Numbered from the stretch's first letter, positions 35,268-45,094 are shown. The stretch: 64,000 nt of DNA from Intrasporangium_A sp039812505 (GCF_039812505.1 NZ_JBDIAQ010000002.1:1-64000); one strand, 5' to 3'. Numbers and translations are program-made. Notes: a model not told the origin generated them from the letters alone.

Positions 35268-36526
35268 GGCGCGCCGCGCGCCAGCCCGGCGATGCGCGCC
35301 CGCCAGGCGGCGAGCTCGGGGCCCTCCCCGCCGAGGGATCGGAACGCGGACGGTACCCCGTGGTCCGAAGCCGCACGGTAGAAGGCGAGCAGCCCGCCCG
35401 GCCCGTGCCGTCCGGCGATCGCGCGGCACGCCAGGAGCGCCAGCCCGTATGCCGCCGACAACGTGCCGCGGCCCGGCTCGAACTGTGCGTCGGAGGGCCA
35501 CCGAGTCGGCGTACCGTCGCGCCGCACCACCTCGAGAGCCGGCGCGACGACGGTGGCCTCGGGCAGCGCCAGGCCGTGGTACGCGACGTACTCGGCGATC
35601 CCCTCGGACAGCCAGAGGGGCACCGCGTGACGGGCCCCCGAACGGTGCGGTCGCCCGCGCAGCGCCAGGTGCGTCAGCTCGTGCGTCAGCACGACCTCGC
35701 GACCCGCCGCGGCCAGCTCGGACCAGGCCGTGGGAAGGACGACGACCCGGTCGGCTCCCGCCGTGCCGTCCGGGCCGAGCGGGCCGTCGGTGACGGCAGC
35801 CACTCCGGCGAGCGTGTCGGCGCTGCGGCCGAGCAGCCGCGCCGCGAGGTCGTCGGTGCCGGGTACGAGGACGACGGCAGGATGCATCGCACCGAGGACC
35901 CGGCCGACCCGGTCCAGCGCCGTCTGCGTCTGCCGGGCGACGGCTGCCGCCCGGGCGGGCGTGCCGGAGGTCACCACGAGTGTCGCTGCGCTCCGATGCA
36001 CCTGCAGGCGGGGCAGGTCCCAGGGCTGGGGGCGGTCCAGCGGACGCGACCCGGTGACGACGACCCCGGACGGTGCGGCCGAGTCCTCGGCCACGGTGAC
36101 CTCCAGGGCGAACCGACGCGACATCGCGTCGAAGCCGGCGAGCCGGTAGGAGAGGCTGACGGCCATCCGCTCGCGGCCCGCACCGGGTCGGCCCGGATCG
36201 AGTGAGCGGACATCGGTCACCGCGACGTCGCCGACGCGGAGCAACCGCATCCGCTCGAAGAGCCGGCGCTGCGCGTCTGCCTGCGCGTCGTCGACACCCT
36301 GCAGCCAGCTGCCCAGATCTCCGTGGCGCAGGCCCTCGAGGCGTGCCACGAACAGGTCGTGGACCGCGACCTCCCGGCCGGTGGCGCCACGGGCAGCGCC
36401 GGACTGGGCCGGTTCCGGATGACCTGACCCGAGCTGCGTCGCCGAACGCCCGGGCCAGCCGCATCCGCCGACCAGGACGACCACGGCGAGCACCACGGTC
36501 AGGGTGGCGGTCGCGAGACGGCGCAT
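35258..36526 (-). CDS. Predicted secreted lipoprotein metalloprotease (HExxH)
   Basis: 422 aa. It has a lipoprotein signal, MRRLATATLTVVLAVVVLVGGC, with Cys at about 22. The middle (50-250) is a beta-rich region I cannot name. The zinc motif is VVLTHELTHLALRG, and WLSEGIAEYVAYHG about 25 residues later supplies the third ligand Glu, the gluzincin arrangement of peptidase MA-like proteins. It should act on the outer face of the membrane; the substrate is unknown. It lies 2 bp after the small Cys-rich gene. Confidence 0.83.
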   Translation of the reverse strand: MRRLATATLTVVLAVVVLVGGCGWPGRSATQLGSGHPEPAQSGAARGATGREVAVHDLFVARLEGLRHGDLGSWLQGVDDAQADAQRRLFERMRLLRVGDVAVTDVRSLDPGRPGAGRERMAVSLSYRLAGFDAMSRRFALEVTVAEDSAAPSGVVVTGSRPLDRPQPWDLPRLQVHRSAATLVVTSGTPARAAAVARQTQTALDRVGRVLGAMHPAVVLVPGTDDLAARLLGRSADTLAGVAAVTDGPLGPDGTAGADRVVVLPTAWSELAAAGREVVLTHELTHLALRGRPHRSGARHAVPLWLSEGIAEYVAYHGLALPEATVVAPALEVVRRDGTPTRWPSDAQFEPGRGTLSAAYGLALLACRAIAGRHGPGGLLAFYRAASDHGVPSAFRSLGGEGPELAAWRARIAGLARGAPQR

Positions 36527-36528
36527 CG

Positions 36529-36804
36529 TCAGCCGACGGCCCGCCCGTGCCCGGCTCGGGCGCGCGGACCTCGAGGATCACGCACCGCCTCGGCCGCCCG
36601 TGCGACCGCGGGGGTCAGCAGGCCGGCCGAGAGCAGGATCGCGACCGCCCGTCGCTCCGCGTGGTCCAGCGGCAGGCCGTGGGCAGTGCCGGCGCCCGTG
36701 CCGACCGCCTCGGGTCCCGCCGGCAGGGCGTCCAGGGCGGTCACCAGGCAGTCGGCACAACGGACCTCGCGGACCGGACAGGTGCTGCAGTCGACGAGCA
36801 TCAT
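36529..36804 (-). CDS. Small Cys-rich hypothetical protein
   Basis: 91 aa starting MMLVDCSTCPVREVRCADCLVTAL: four cysteines as CxxC...CxxC, enough for one zinc or iron-sulfur site, then a helix-forming region. I know of similar short proteins in actinobacteria but no function. GGAGGAGG lies 5 nt upstream of the ATG. It is coupled to the metalloprotease downstream and divergent from the exonuclease fusion. Confidence 0.72.
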   Translation of the reverse strand: MMLVDCSTCPVREVRCADCLVTALDALPAGPEAVGTGAGTAHGLPLDHAERRAVAILLSAGLLTPAVARAAEAVRDPRGPRARAGHGRAVG

Positions 36805-36929
36805 GATCGCCTCCTCCTTCGTCGTCGATGCGATCGCTCGGTCCCCACGTTAGGTGGCTCCTCCGACAGGGCCTCTCCGACAGGGCGTGCCTCCCGGACG
36901 CTGTCGGTGGGCCGCCCTACGGTCGGCAC

Positions 36930-38681
36930 ATGCAGGCGATCCAGAGCACCTTCGAGCACCTGGGCACCTCGTTGGCCGAGGTCACCTTCGTGGTGGTGGA
37001 CCTGGAGTCGACAGGTGGCAGCCCGACCGACTGCCGGATCACCGAGATCGGGGCGGTGAAGGTGCGCGGCGGGGAGGTGCTCGGCGAGTTCCAGACCCTG
37101 GTCAACCCGGCCGAGCCGATCCCGGCCTTCATCTCCGTCCTGACGGGTATCACCGATGCGATGGTCGCCGCTGCCCCACCGATCGAGTCGGTCCTGCCCG
37201 CCTTCCTCGAGTTCGCCCGCGGCAGCGTCCTCGTGGCGCACAACGCCGGCTTCGACATCGCCTTCCTGCGAGCGGCCGCGGCACGCACGGCACAGGTCTG
37301 GCCGGGGTTCGACGTGCTGGACACCCTCCAGCTCGCCCGTCGCCTCGTCGGCCGCGACGAGGCGCCCGACCACAAGCTGGCCTCGCTCGCCCGCGTGTTC
37401 CGCGCCGACACGGCCCCCGACCACCGTGCCCTGCACGACGCCCGGGCCACCGTCGACGTGCTCCACGGCCTCATCGAGCGGGTGGGAAACCTGGGGGTGG
37501 GCACCCTCGAGGAGCTGGGCAGCTACACCTCGCGGGTGACACCGGCCCAGCGCCGCAAGGCCTACCTCGCCGAGGGCCTGCCCCATGCGCCGGGCGTCTA
37601 CCTGTTCACGGACCACGACGGGGGCGTCCTGTACGTCGGGACGAGCCGTGACATCCGGTCCCGGGTGCGCTCGTACTTCACCGCCGCCGAGCAGCGTAGG
37701 GGGATGGCCGACATGGTGCGCTCGGCGCAGGGGGTCAGACCCATCGTGTGCCAGACCGTGCTGGAGGCCCAGGTGCGCGAGGTGCGTCTGATCGACGAGC
37801 ACGCGCCCCGGTACAACCGCCGGTCCAAGGACGCCCGTCGCGCCGTCTGGGTGCGGCTGACCCGGGAGCGCTTCCCGAGGCTCTCGATCGTGCGCACGCC
37901 GCCGGTCGACGGCTCCGCCTGCATCGGCCCGTTCCGCTCCCGCACCCGGGCGCAGGAGGCGATCCACGCCGTCCACGAGATCCTGCCCCTGCGGCAGTGC
38001 ACCAAGCGGATCTCGGGCCGGTCCGCGCCGTGTGCCCTGCTCGAGATGGGCCGGTGCGGCGCGCCGTGCACGGGGGCTCAGCAGGTGCAGGAGTATGCCG
38101 CCCTCGTCGCCGCGTGCGAGGCGGTCTTCCGCGGTGATGCCCGGCCCGCCGCCGACAAGCTGCAGGCCCGCCTGGCCGAGCTGGCCCGCCAGGAGCGCTT
38201 CGAGGACGCGGCGACCGTACGGGACCGGTTCCTGCAGCTGGTCCGCGGCGCGGCACGGGCCCAGCGTCTCGCGCCGCTGATGGACACGCCCGAGCTCGTC
38301 GCCGCGCGCCGGCACCACGACGGCGGCTGGGAGCTCAGCTGCGTGCGCCACGGCCGGCTGGCCGGCACTGCGGTCACCCCGCGCGGCTCGGACCCGATGC
38401 TCGCGCTGCCCACCCTGCGGTCCACCGCTGAGGTCGTCGTGCCCGATACCGCCGCCCCGGCCGCGCTCCCGGAGGAGACCGAGCTGGTGCTGCGCTGGCT
38501 GGAGCGGCCCGATGTCCGCCTCGTGCACCTGGACGGCGAGTGGAGCTGCCCCGTCGGAGGGGCCGGCGCGATCCGTCACCGCCTCGAGCCGGCCATGGCC
38601 CTTGCCGCGCAGGTGCCCGGCTTCGACGGTGTGGCCACCGCGGTGGTCCGACCCGGCTCGGCACTGCGCCGCGCCGGATAG
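36930..38681 (+). CDS. DEDD 3'-5' exonuclease fused to a UvrC-like GIY-YIG/UVR module
   Basis: 583 aa, an architecture known as Rv2191 in M. tuberculosis. The exonuclease (about 15-190) has VVVDLESTGG, HNAGFDIAFL and HRALHDARAT (DEDDh type, like DnaQ). A GIY-YIG domain (about 215-300) has PGVYLFTDHDGGVLYVGTSRDI, then UvrC-like Cys positions (LRQCTKRISG, CALLEMGRCGAPC) and a UVR motif (RLAELARQERFEDAATVRD, about 410-430). It lacks the C-terminal RNase-H-like endonuclease and HhH of true UvrC, so it is probably a 3'-incising Cho-like enzyme with trimming activity. ATG 36930 follows TACGGT by 6 nt. Confidence 0.9.
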   Translation: MQAIQSTFEHLGTSLAEVTFVVVDLESTGGSPTDCRITEIGAVKVRGGEVLGEFQTLVNPAEPIPAFISVLTGITDAMVAAAPPIESVLPAFLEFARGSVLVAHNAGFDIAFLRAAAARTAQVWPGFDVLDTLQLARRLVGRDEAPDHKLASLARVFRADTAPDHRALHDARATVDVLHGLIERVGNLGVGTLEELGSYTSRVTPAQRRKAYLAEGLPHAPGVYLFTDHDGGVLYVGTSRDIRSRVRSYFTAAEQRRGMADMVRSAQGVRPIVCQTVLEAQVREVRLIDEHAPRYNRRSKDARRAVWVRLTRERFPRLSIVRTPPVDGSACIGPFRSRTRAQEAIHAVHEILPLRQCTKRISGRSAPCALLEMGRCGAPCTGAQQVQEYAALVAACEAVFRGDARPAADKLQARLAELARQERFEDAATVRDRFLQLVRGAARAQRLAPLMDTPELVAARRHHDGGWELSCVRHGRLAGTAVTPRGSDPMLALPTLRSTAEVVVPDTAAPAALPEETELVLRWLERPDVRLVHLDGEWSCPVGGAGAIRHRLEPAMALAAQVPGFDGVATAVVRPGSALRRAG

Positions 38682-38691
38682 GGTGACCAGC

Positions 38692-38976
38692 GTGATCACC
38701 GCCATCGTCATGATCAACTGCGAGGTCGACCGCATTCCCGAGGTGGCGGAGGCCATCGCGAACCTCCCCGCCGTCTCGGAGGTCTACTCGGTCACGGGGG
38801 ACGCCGACCTGATCGCCATCGTCCGGGTCCGCGAGCACGACCAGTTCGCCGACGTCATCGCCGACCGGCTCAACAAGGTCGCGGGCGTGACCGGCACCTC
38901 GACGCACATCGCCTTCCGCACGTACTCCGCGCACGACCTGGAGGCGGCGTTCAGCCTCGGGCTCGACGACGCCTGA
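38692..38976 (+). CDS. Stand-alone Lrp/AsnC ligand-binding (RAM) domain protein
   Basis: 94-aa single RAM domain, without the HTH of full Lrp. It starts VITAIVMINCEVDRIPEVAEAI and keeps VYSVTGDADLIAIVRVREHDQF. Such proteins form ring oligomers that bind amino acids. The GTG is preceded by TAGGGT at 38679-38684 with 7 nt between, and the TAG of that hexamer is the stop codon of the exonuclease gene. It is convergent with trpD (15 bp). Confidence 0.88.
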   Translation: MITAIVMINCEVDRIPEVAEAIANLPAVSEVYSVTGDADLIAIVRVREHDQFADVIADRLNKVAGVTGTSTHIAFRTYSAHDLEAAFSLGLDDA

Positions 38977-38991
38977 CCTTCGCCTGCCCGG

Positions 38992-40050
38992 TCACCGCCG
39001 ACGCTGCGTGGCGGCGACCCAGCGGGACACGAGGTCGGCAGCGGCACCGCGATCGATCGCCTCGGCCACCCGAGCCATCCCGCCCCGCAGGTCCCGTTCG
39101 AAGTCGTCCTGCGTGGGTCCCGAGTCGCCTCCCGCGACGGCGAGCGCGACACCGGCGTTCAGCACGACCGCGTCGCGCACCGGACCTGTCGCACCCGCGA
39201 AGACGTCACGCACGACCCGGGCGTTGTGCCGAGCGTCCCCACCGCGCAGTGCCGCGACAGGATGCAGCCGCAGGCCGAGACGCTCCGGGTCGACCCGGCG
39301 CTCGGTGACCTCGCCGGCGCGCACCCACCACACCCGGCTCGTCGTCGAGACGGTCACCTCGTCCAGGCCGTCGTCGCCGCGGAAGACCGCCGCATCGGTG
39401 CCGCGTTCGGCGAACACCCCCGCCATGAGGGGGGCCATCCGCGCGTCGGACGAGCCGACGACGGCATACGTCGGCTGGGCGGGGTTGGTGAGCGGACCGA
39501 GGAAGTTGAAGGCGGTGCCGACACCCAGGTCGCGACGTGGTACCGCGGTGTGGCGGAAGGAGGGGTGGAAGGTCTGGGCGAAGCAGAACGTGATGCCGGC
39601 CTCTGCCGCGACCTCGACCACCCGCTCGGGAGCCAGGGTCAGGTCGACACCGAGTGCCTCGAGGACGTCGGCGGACCCGGACGACGACGACGCCGCGCGG
39701 TTGCCGTGCTTGACGACCCGGATGCCGCAGGCGGCCACCACCATGGCCGCCATGGTCGAGATGTTGACGGTGTGCGCCCGGTCCCCACCGGTGCCGACGA
39801 TGTCGAGGCTCGGTCCCGGGACCTCGATCCGGCGGGCATGCGCGAGCATCTGGTCGGCCAGGGCGTGCAACTCGGTGACGCTCTCCCCCTTGGCGCGCAA
39901 CGCCACGAGGAAGCCGGCGATCTGGGATGGGGTGGCCTCGCCCGTCATGATCTCCCCCATCGCCCACCGCACCGACTCAGCGTCGAGGTCGTGCCCCGCG
40001 AGCAGGGCGGTGAGGACGGCCGGCCAGGTGGCTCCCGGCTCCCGGCTCAT
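38992..40050 (-). CDS. trpD: Anthranilate phosphoribosyltransferase
   Basis: 352-aa enzyme of tryptophan synthesis joining anthranilate to PRPP. Signatures: [20 protein letters not shown] (PRPP loop), [46 protein letters not shown] and [13 protein letters not shown]. It corresponds to Rv2192c in position. It follows the receiver-like gene by 3 bp on the same strand. Confidence 0.95.
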   Translation of the reverse strand: MSREPGATWPAVLTALLAGHDLDAESVRWAMGEIMTGEATPSQIAGFLVALRAKGESVTELHALADQMLAHARRIEVPGPSLDIVGTGGDRAHTVNISTMAAMVVAACGIRVVKHGNRAASSSSGSADVLEALGVDLTLAPERVVEVAAEAGITFCFAQTFHPSFRHTAVPRRDLGVGTAFNFLGPLTNPAQPTYAVVGSSDARMAPLMAGVFAERGTDAAVFRGDDGLDEVTVSTTSRVWWVRAGEVTERRVDPERLGLRLHPVAALRGGDARHNARVVRDVFAGATGPVRDAVVLNAGVALAVAGGDSGPTQDDFERDLRGGMARVAEAIDRGAAADLVSRWVAATQRRR

Positions 40051-40053
40051 GCC

Positions 40054-40497
40054 TCAGGCGACCGGCGTGGTGGTCCGCGCGAGATCCGCGACGGCGGACG
40101 CGAGGGCGATCGGGTCGAGCGGGTGCGGCACGGCGAGGTCGGCCAGCGACCAGGCGGCCAGCCAGCTGTCCTGCGGCCGACCCGTCAGGACGATGACCGG
40201 CGGGCAGTCGAAGATCTCGTTCTTCAGCTGCCGACAGATGCCCATGCCACCGACCTTGGCCGCCTCGCCGTCCAGGACGAGCATGTCGAAGTGGTCCGTG
40301 TGCACGGCCTTCTCCACCGCGGCGTGCGTCGCGCACTCGTGCCACCTGACCACCTCGACGTCCTTGGCGGGCCGTCGCCCCACGGCGGCCCGCACCGCGT
40401 CGCGCGTCGTGATGTCATCGCTGTAGAGCAGCACGGTGACCCGGTGCAGGCCCGAGCCCGCCGCGCGGGGGACGTTGCCGGTCGTCGAAGCGGTCAT
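40054..40497 (-). CDS. Degenerate receiver-domain (response-regulator-like) protein
   Basis: 147-aa single receiver domain. [16 protein letters not shown] has the acidic pair, [16 protein letters not shown] the phospho-acceptor Asp position, and VIVLTGRP the Thr. The conserved Lys of KPF is replaced (AVPHPLDP), so phosphorylation may be weak or lost. There is no output domain. ATG 40497 is preceded by TAGCAT at 7 nt, a leaderless start. Proteins like this are often found between trpD and ctaE in actinobacteria; no function is known. Confidence 0.8.
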   Translation of the reverse strand: MTASTTGNVPRAAGSGLHRVTVLLYSDDITTRDAVRAAVGRRPAKDVEVVRWHECATHAAVEKAVHTDHFDMLVLDGEAAKVGGMGICRQLKNEIFDCPPVIVLTGRPQDSWLAAWSLADLAVPHPLDPIALASAVADLARTTTPVA

Positions 40498-40529
40498 GCG
40501 GGCGATGCTACCGGCCTTGGGCGAGCCCA

Positions 40530-40560
40530 TCGACACAGCCGCGCCGGACATGGGTAACGT
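40530..40560 (+). promoter_or_regulatory. Promoter of ctaE-qcrCAB
   Basis: TCGACA (40530-40535) and TAACGT (40555-40560) with a 19-bp spacer form a plausible housekeeping promoter. Transcription would begin near 40567, about 97 nt before the ctaE ATG. Confidence 0.5.
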
Positions 40561-40663
40561 GTGGCCCACCGAGCCGGTTCCGACCGGCCCCGGTCACGAA
40601 TTGGGCGGCATCCCTTCGGAAAGACGGGGGTCGCTACCGCACAGCGCACTGAATGTGGGAATA

Positions 40664-41320
40664 ATGACCGACGTGGCCACAGCATCGATACCTCCCAGCG
40701 CCCTGACCGACACCGGGCACGGTCCGGCGACCCGCCCGAACATGGTCGCGGTCGGCACGATCGTCTGGCTGTCCAGCGAGCTGATGTTCTTCGCCGGGCT
40801 GTTCGCGATCTACTTCCAGCTGCGTGCGGTGCGTCCCGAGCTGTGGGCCCAGCAGACCGAGAAGCTGAACGTCACCTTCGCCGCCATCAACGCACTGGTC
40901 CTGGTCATCTCCTCGGTGTGGTGCCAGCTCGGCGTGTGGAAGGCGGAGAAGGGCCAGAAGGCCCGCACGGGCGCGCTGCTCGACATCCCGAACTGGGGGA
41001 TGCGCGAGTGGTACGTGGTCACCTACCTGTTCGGGTCCTTCTTCATCGCCGGTCAGGTCTTCGAGTACTCCGAGATGGTGCACGACGGGATCACCCTGTC
41101 GTCGGACGCCTACGGCTCGATCTTCTACATGGCCACCGGCTTCCACGGCCTGCACGTGACCGGTGGCCTCATCGCGTTCCTTCTCATCATCGCCCGCACC
41201 TTCACCACCCGGCGCTACACGCACGCCAACGCCACCGGTGCGGTCGTCACCTCGTACTACTGGCACTTCGTCGACGTCGTGTGGATCGCGCTGTTCTTCA
41301 CGATCTACGTGTTGCAGTAA
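40664..41320 (+). CDS. ctaE: Cytochrome c oxidase subunit III
   Basis: 218-aa aa3-oxidase subunit with five predicted helices. Signatures: [67 protein letters not shown] and [21 protein letters not shown] at the end. It packs against CtaD. I take ATG 40664 ([11 protein letters not shown]); a GTG three codons later is possible. First gene of ctaE-qcrC-qcrA-qcrB. Confidence 0.95.
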   Translation: MTDVATASIPPSALTDTGHGPATRPNMVAVGTIVWLSSELMFFAGLFAIYFQLRAVRPELWAQQTEKLNVTFAAINALVLVISSVWCQLGVWKAEKGQKARTGALLDIPNWGMREWYVVTYLFGSFFIAGQVFEYSEMVHDGITLSSDAYGSIFYMATGFHGLHVTGGLIAFLLIIARTFTTRRYTHANATGAVVTSYYWHFVDVVWIALFFTIYVLQ

Positions 41321-41370
41321 CCTCCGCGAAGCCAGCGACCATCGATCACCATGGACGACAGGACCTCACC

Positions 41371-42177
41371 GTGAAAGCTCTGGCCGCACGACGCCGACAC
41401 CCTGCCGCGATCGCGCTGCTGATCCTGGTCGGCCTGCTCATCACCGGCGGCGCCTACTCGTTCGCCGCCCCGAAGGCCGCGAACGCCTCGGCGCCCGCCG
41501 CCGACGCGGTGACCCAGGGCAAGACCCTCTTCCTGGCCAACTGCGCCTCGTGCCACGGCACCGGCGCGCAGGGCACCGACGAGGGTCCCTCGCTGTACGG
41601 GGTCGGTGCCGCCTCGGTCGACTTCCAGATGAGCACGGGGCGGATGCCGCTGACCTCTCCGAACGTGCAGGCCCCCTCCCAGGAGAAGATCAAGTTCTCG
41701 AACGACGAGATCGCCGCCATCGCCGCCTATGTCGCGTCGCTGGCTCCCGGGCCGGCCATCCCGGACCAGACCTACACGACCGTCCTGCAGCCCGGTACCC
41801 AGGAGAACAACGAGGCGATCGCGCGCGGCGGTGAGATCTTCCGCGTCAACTGCGCCATGTGCCACAACTTCGCCGGCGCCGGCGGTGCACTCACCCGGGG
41901 CAAGTACGCGCCGCCGCTGCAGGGGGTGCCGCCGGTCCAGATCTACGAGGCGATGGAGACCGGACCGCAGTCCATGCCCGTCTTCAGCGACACGAACATC
42001 ACCCCTGCCTCGAAGCAGCAGGTCATCTCCTACCTCAAGGCCATCGAGAACGAGCCCGAGCGGGGCGGTCTGACGCTCGGCAACCTCGGTCCGGTCTCCG
42101 AGGGCCTGTTCGCCTGGACCTTCGGTATCGGCATCCTCATCGGCTGCGCCATCTGGCTTGGCAAGAAGGCCGCATGA
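41371..42177 (+). CDS. qcrC: Cytochrome bc1 complex diheme cytochrome c subunit
   Basis: 268-aa membrane-anchored cytochrome. An N-terminal signal-anchor (about 10-30) is followed by two c-type heme sites, FLANCASCHGTG and FRVNCAMCHNFAG, each in its own cytochrome c domain, and a C-terminal TM helix LFAWTFGIGILIGCAIWLG. The diheme form passes electrons straight to the aa3 oxidase in the actinobacterial supercomplex, so no soluble cytochrome c is needed. GTG 41371 has AGGA 7 nt upstream. Confidence 0.96.
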   Translation: MKALAARRRHPAAIALLILVGLLITGGAYSFAAPKAANASAPAADAVTQGKTLFLANCASCHGTGAQGTDEGPSLYGVGAASVDFQMSTGRMPLTSPNVQAPSQEKIKFSNDEIAAIAAYVASLAPGPAIPDQTYTTVLQPGTQENNEAIARGGEIFRVNCAMCHNFAGAGGALTRGKYAPPLQGVPPVQIYEAMETGPQSMPVFSDTNITPASKQQVISYLKAIENEPERGGLTLGNLGPVSEGLFAWTFGIGILIGCAIWLGKKAA

Positions 42178-42222
42178 ACCCCGCGCGCTGCATCCCGACC
42201 ATCCGACGACAGGACCGATCCG

Positions 42223-43323
42223 ATGACTGAGCACGAGAACGGCGGGCCGCACGAGTCGACCGCCGTCGCCCGCGCGAGCAGCTCCGGTGAGCTCACGGCC
42301 CGTGGCACCCTGCCCGAACGGTTCGAGAACCCGGGACTGCCGCCGCACGTCTACCGGGCGTCCGACGTGGAGCCCGAGGCCGCCAAGCGAGCCGAGAAGC
42401 AGGTCGCCACGATCTTCACGCTCTCGATGGTCGCCACCCTGGTCTTCCTCGTCGCCTACTTCGCGATCTCCGAGGAGTCGACGTTCTTCTTCCCCGGGAT
42501 CGGCACGATCAAGACGCTGCACGTCGTGCTGGGCGTGTCGATGGGCTTCTCACTGCTGCTCATCGGCGTCGGCGCGGTCCACTGGGCAAAGACCCTCATG
42601 CCCGACCACGAGATCGCGGAGGAGCGTCACCCCCTGCGCTCGAGCGACGAGGACCGCGCGGCAGTCGTCAACGTCGTGGTCGACGGGGGCCGCAGCGCAC
42701 AGCTCGACCGTCGACCGTTGCTGAAGTACACCCTGGGTGGTGCCCTCGGACTGTTCGCCCTGCCGTTCGCCTTCCAGGTCGTCGGCTCGCTCGGACCGGT
42801 CACCGTCGGGGAGCTCAAGCACACCATCTGGGACCCCGAGGAGAACGGCGGCCAGCCGATCCGGCTCATGCGCGACCCCGAGATGACCCCGATCAAGCTG
42901 TCCGACGTCACCCAGGGCTCCGTCTTCCACGTCATGCCCGAGACGCTGCAGAAGTACCTCGACGACGGCCGGCACGTCCTCGAGGCCAAGGCCAAGGCGG
43001 CGGTTATCCTGATCCGGCTCGACCCCGACCTGATCAAGGTCCCGAAGGCGCGGGAGTGGGGCGTCGACGGGACGGTCGCCTACTCGAAGATCTGCACCCA
43101 CGTGGGCTGTGCCGTGGGCCTCTACGAACAGACGACACACCATCTGCTCTGCCCCTGCCACCAGTCGACCTTCGATCTCACCGAGGACTGTGCGGTCATC
43201 TTCGGACCGGCCAAGCGGCCCCTGCCCCAGCTGAAGATCACCGTCGACGACGCCGGCTACCTCGTCGCGCCGGAGGGCTTCCACGAGCCCGTCGGCCCAA
43301 GCTTCTGGGAGCGTGCCCGATGA
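42223..43323 (+). CDS. qcrA: Cytochrome bc1 complex Rieske iron-sulfur subunit
   Basis: 366-aa subunit. Three TM helices (about 62-82, 95-120 and 165-185) precede the periplasmic Rieske domain with CTHVGCAVGLYEQ and CPCHQSTFDL (Cys-His pairs for the 2Fe-2S). The extra TM helices, compared with the single one of proteobacterial Rieske proteins, are normal for actinobacteria. Its stop overlaps the qcrB start in ATGA. Confidence 0.96.
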   Translation: MTEHENGGPHESTAVARASSSGELTARGTLPERFENPGLPPHVYRASDVEPEAAKRAEKQVATIFTLSMVATLVFLVAYFAISEESTFFFPGIGTIKTLHVVLGVSMGFSLLLIGVGAVHWAKTLMPDHEIAEERHPLRSSDEDRAAVVNVVVDGGRSAQLDRRPLLKYTLGGALGLFALPFAFQVVGSLGPVTVGELKHTIWDPEENGGQPIRLMRDPEMTPIKLSDVTQGSVFHVMPETLQKYLDDGRHVLEAKAKAAVILIRLDPDLIKVPKAREWGVDGTVAYSKICTHVGCAVGLYEQTTHHLLCPCHQSTFDLTEDCAVIFGPAKRPLPQLKITVDDAGYLVAPEGFHEPVGPSFWERAR

Positions 43324-45044
43324 GCACCATCAACGAGGAACGCGCGGCCGACGCGCTGCGGGCGCATGACGACCGGGCCCGGCAGGAGCACCACGAGACC
43401 CGGCCGCTGCGCGGCATCGCCGGATGGGTCGACGACCGCACCGGCGGCACCAAGGGCATCCCCACCCTGATGAAGAAGGTCTTCCCGGACCACTGGTCGT
43501 TCATGCTGGGCGAGATCGCGATGTACTCGATGATCATCTGCCTGCTGACCGGGGTGTTCCTGACCTTCTGGTTCATCCCGAGCATGTCCCAGTCCCCCTA
43601 CGACGGCTCCTACGTGCCGCTGCAGGGGGTCATGGTCTCGGATGCCTACCAGTCCACCCTGGACATCTCGTTCGACATCCGCGGCGGGCTGCTCATCCGT
43701 CAGATCCACCACTGGGCGGCCCTGATCTTCGTCGTCGCGGTCTTCGTGCACATGGCCCGGGTCTTCTTCACCGGCGCCTTCCGCAAGCCGCGCGAGATCA
43801 ACTGGGTCTTCGGCACGATCCTGTCCCTCCTGGCCTGCATCGAGGGCTTCGCCGGCTACTCGCTGCCCGACGACCTGCTCTCGGGCACCGGCATCCGCGC
43901 CATGAACGGCTTCGTGCAGTCCATCCCCGTGATCGGCTCGTACACCGCCTACTTCATCTTCGGCGGCGCCTTCCCGGGCGACATGATCATCCCGCGCCTC
44001 TACTCGGCCCACATCCTGCTGATCCCGGCGGCCCTCGTCGGCCTGTTCACGGCCCACATCCTGCTGGTGTTCCTCCAGAAGCACACGCAGTACCCCGGCC
44101 CGGGCCGAACGAACAACAACGTGGTCGGCTACCCCTTCATGCCGGTCTACATCGCCAAGGCAGGCGGCTTCTTCTTCATCGTCTTCGGCGTCATCGCCCT
44201 CATCTCGGCGGTCGTCTCGATCAACCCGATCTGGGGTTACGGGCCATACGATCCGTCCCCCATCACGGCAGGGTCGCAACCGGACTGGTACATGGGCTTC
44301 GCCGACGGCGCCTTGCGACTCCTACCGGGCTTCCTCGAGTTCGTGGCCTTCGGCTTCACCTTCAGCATGAACATCTTCCCGGGATCGATCATCCTGCTGC
44401 CGCTGATGTGGACGATCATCGGGGTCTACCCCTTCGTCGAGAAATGGGTCACCGGCGACGAGCGTGAGCACCACCTGCTCGACCGCCCCCGCAACGCGCC
44501 GGCCCGCACCGGGATCGGCGTGGCCGGGATCGTGCTGTACTGCGTGCTCTTCTTCGCCGCCGGCAACGACCTCATGGCGATCAAGCTGCACCTGTCGATC
44601 AACGACATCACCAACACCTTGCGCGTGCTCTTCTTCATCGGCCCACCCATCGCGTACTGGATCACCAAGCGCATCTGCCTGAGCCTGCAGCAGTACGACC
44701 GTGAGAAGGTCCTCCACGGCCGCGAGACGGGCACGATCTGGCGTCACGCGAACGGTGAGTTCGAGGAGATCCACGCGCCACTCACCCCGCGTGAGCGGTG
44801 GACCCTGGTGCAGCACGAGGTACTGGAGCCGTTCGTCGTCACCGAGACGACCGACGTGCACGGGGTGGCCAGCCCGATCGCCCGCAAGGAGCGGTGGCGC
44901 GCGAAGCTGTCCCACTTCTACTTCAAGGACCGCGTCGACGCCGTCACCCCGGCAGAGCTCGAGGCCGCACACCACGCCCACGGGCCGGCGGTCACCGAGG
45001 AGCCGGTCGAGGCCGAGGTGACCGAACCGGCGATCGAGCGCTGA
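43320..45044 (+). CDS. qcrB: Cytochrome bc1 complex cytochrome b subunit
   Basis: 574-aa quinol-oxidising core. Heme b ligands lie in LIRQIHHWAALIFVVAVFVHMARVF and in the second His pair around LYSAHILLIPAALVGLFTAHILLVF; the Qo-site loop is close to NPIWGYGPYDPSPITAGSQPDW (PDWY form). The C-terminal extension of about 100 residues beyond the last helix is usual for actinobacterial QcrB. ATG 43320 is coupled to qcrA. Confidence 0.96.
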   Translation: MSTINEERAADALRAHDDRARQEHHETRPLRGIAGWVDDRTGGTKGIPTLMKKVFPDHWSFMLGEIAMYSMIICLLTGVFLTFWFIPSMSQSPYDGSYVPLQGVMVSDAYQSTLDISFDIRGGLLIRQIHHWAALIFVVAVFVHMARVFFTGAFRKPREINWVFGTILSLLACIEGFAGYSLPDDLLSGTGIRAMNGFVQSIPVIGSYTAYFIFGGAFPGDMIIPRLYSAHILLIPAALVGLFTAHILLVFLQKHTQYPGPGRTNNNVVGYPFMPVYIAKAGGFFFIVFGVIALISAVVSINPIWGYGPYDPSPITAGSQPDWYMGFADGALRLLPGFLEFVAFGFTFSMNIFPGSIILLPLMWTIIGVYPFVEKWVTGDEREHHLLDRPRNAPARTGIGVAGIVLYCVLFFAAGNDLMAIKLHLSINDITNTLRVLFFIGPPIAYWITKRICLSLQQYDREKVLHGRETGTIWRHANGEFEEIHAPLTPRERWTLVQHEVLEPFVVTETTDVHGVASPIARKERWRAKLSHFYFKDRVDAVTPAELEAAHHAHGPAVTEEPVEAEVTEPAIER

Positions 45045-45094
45045 TCCGAGGAGGGCACATCCCCTCTGAAGTCAGGCAGCGACGCAGACACGCG

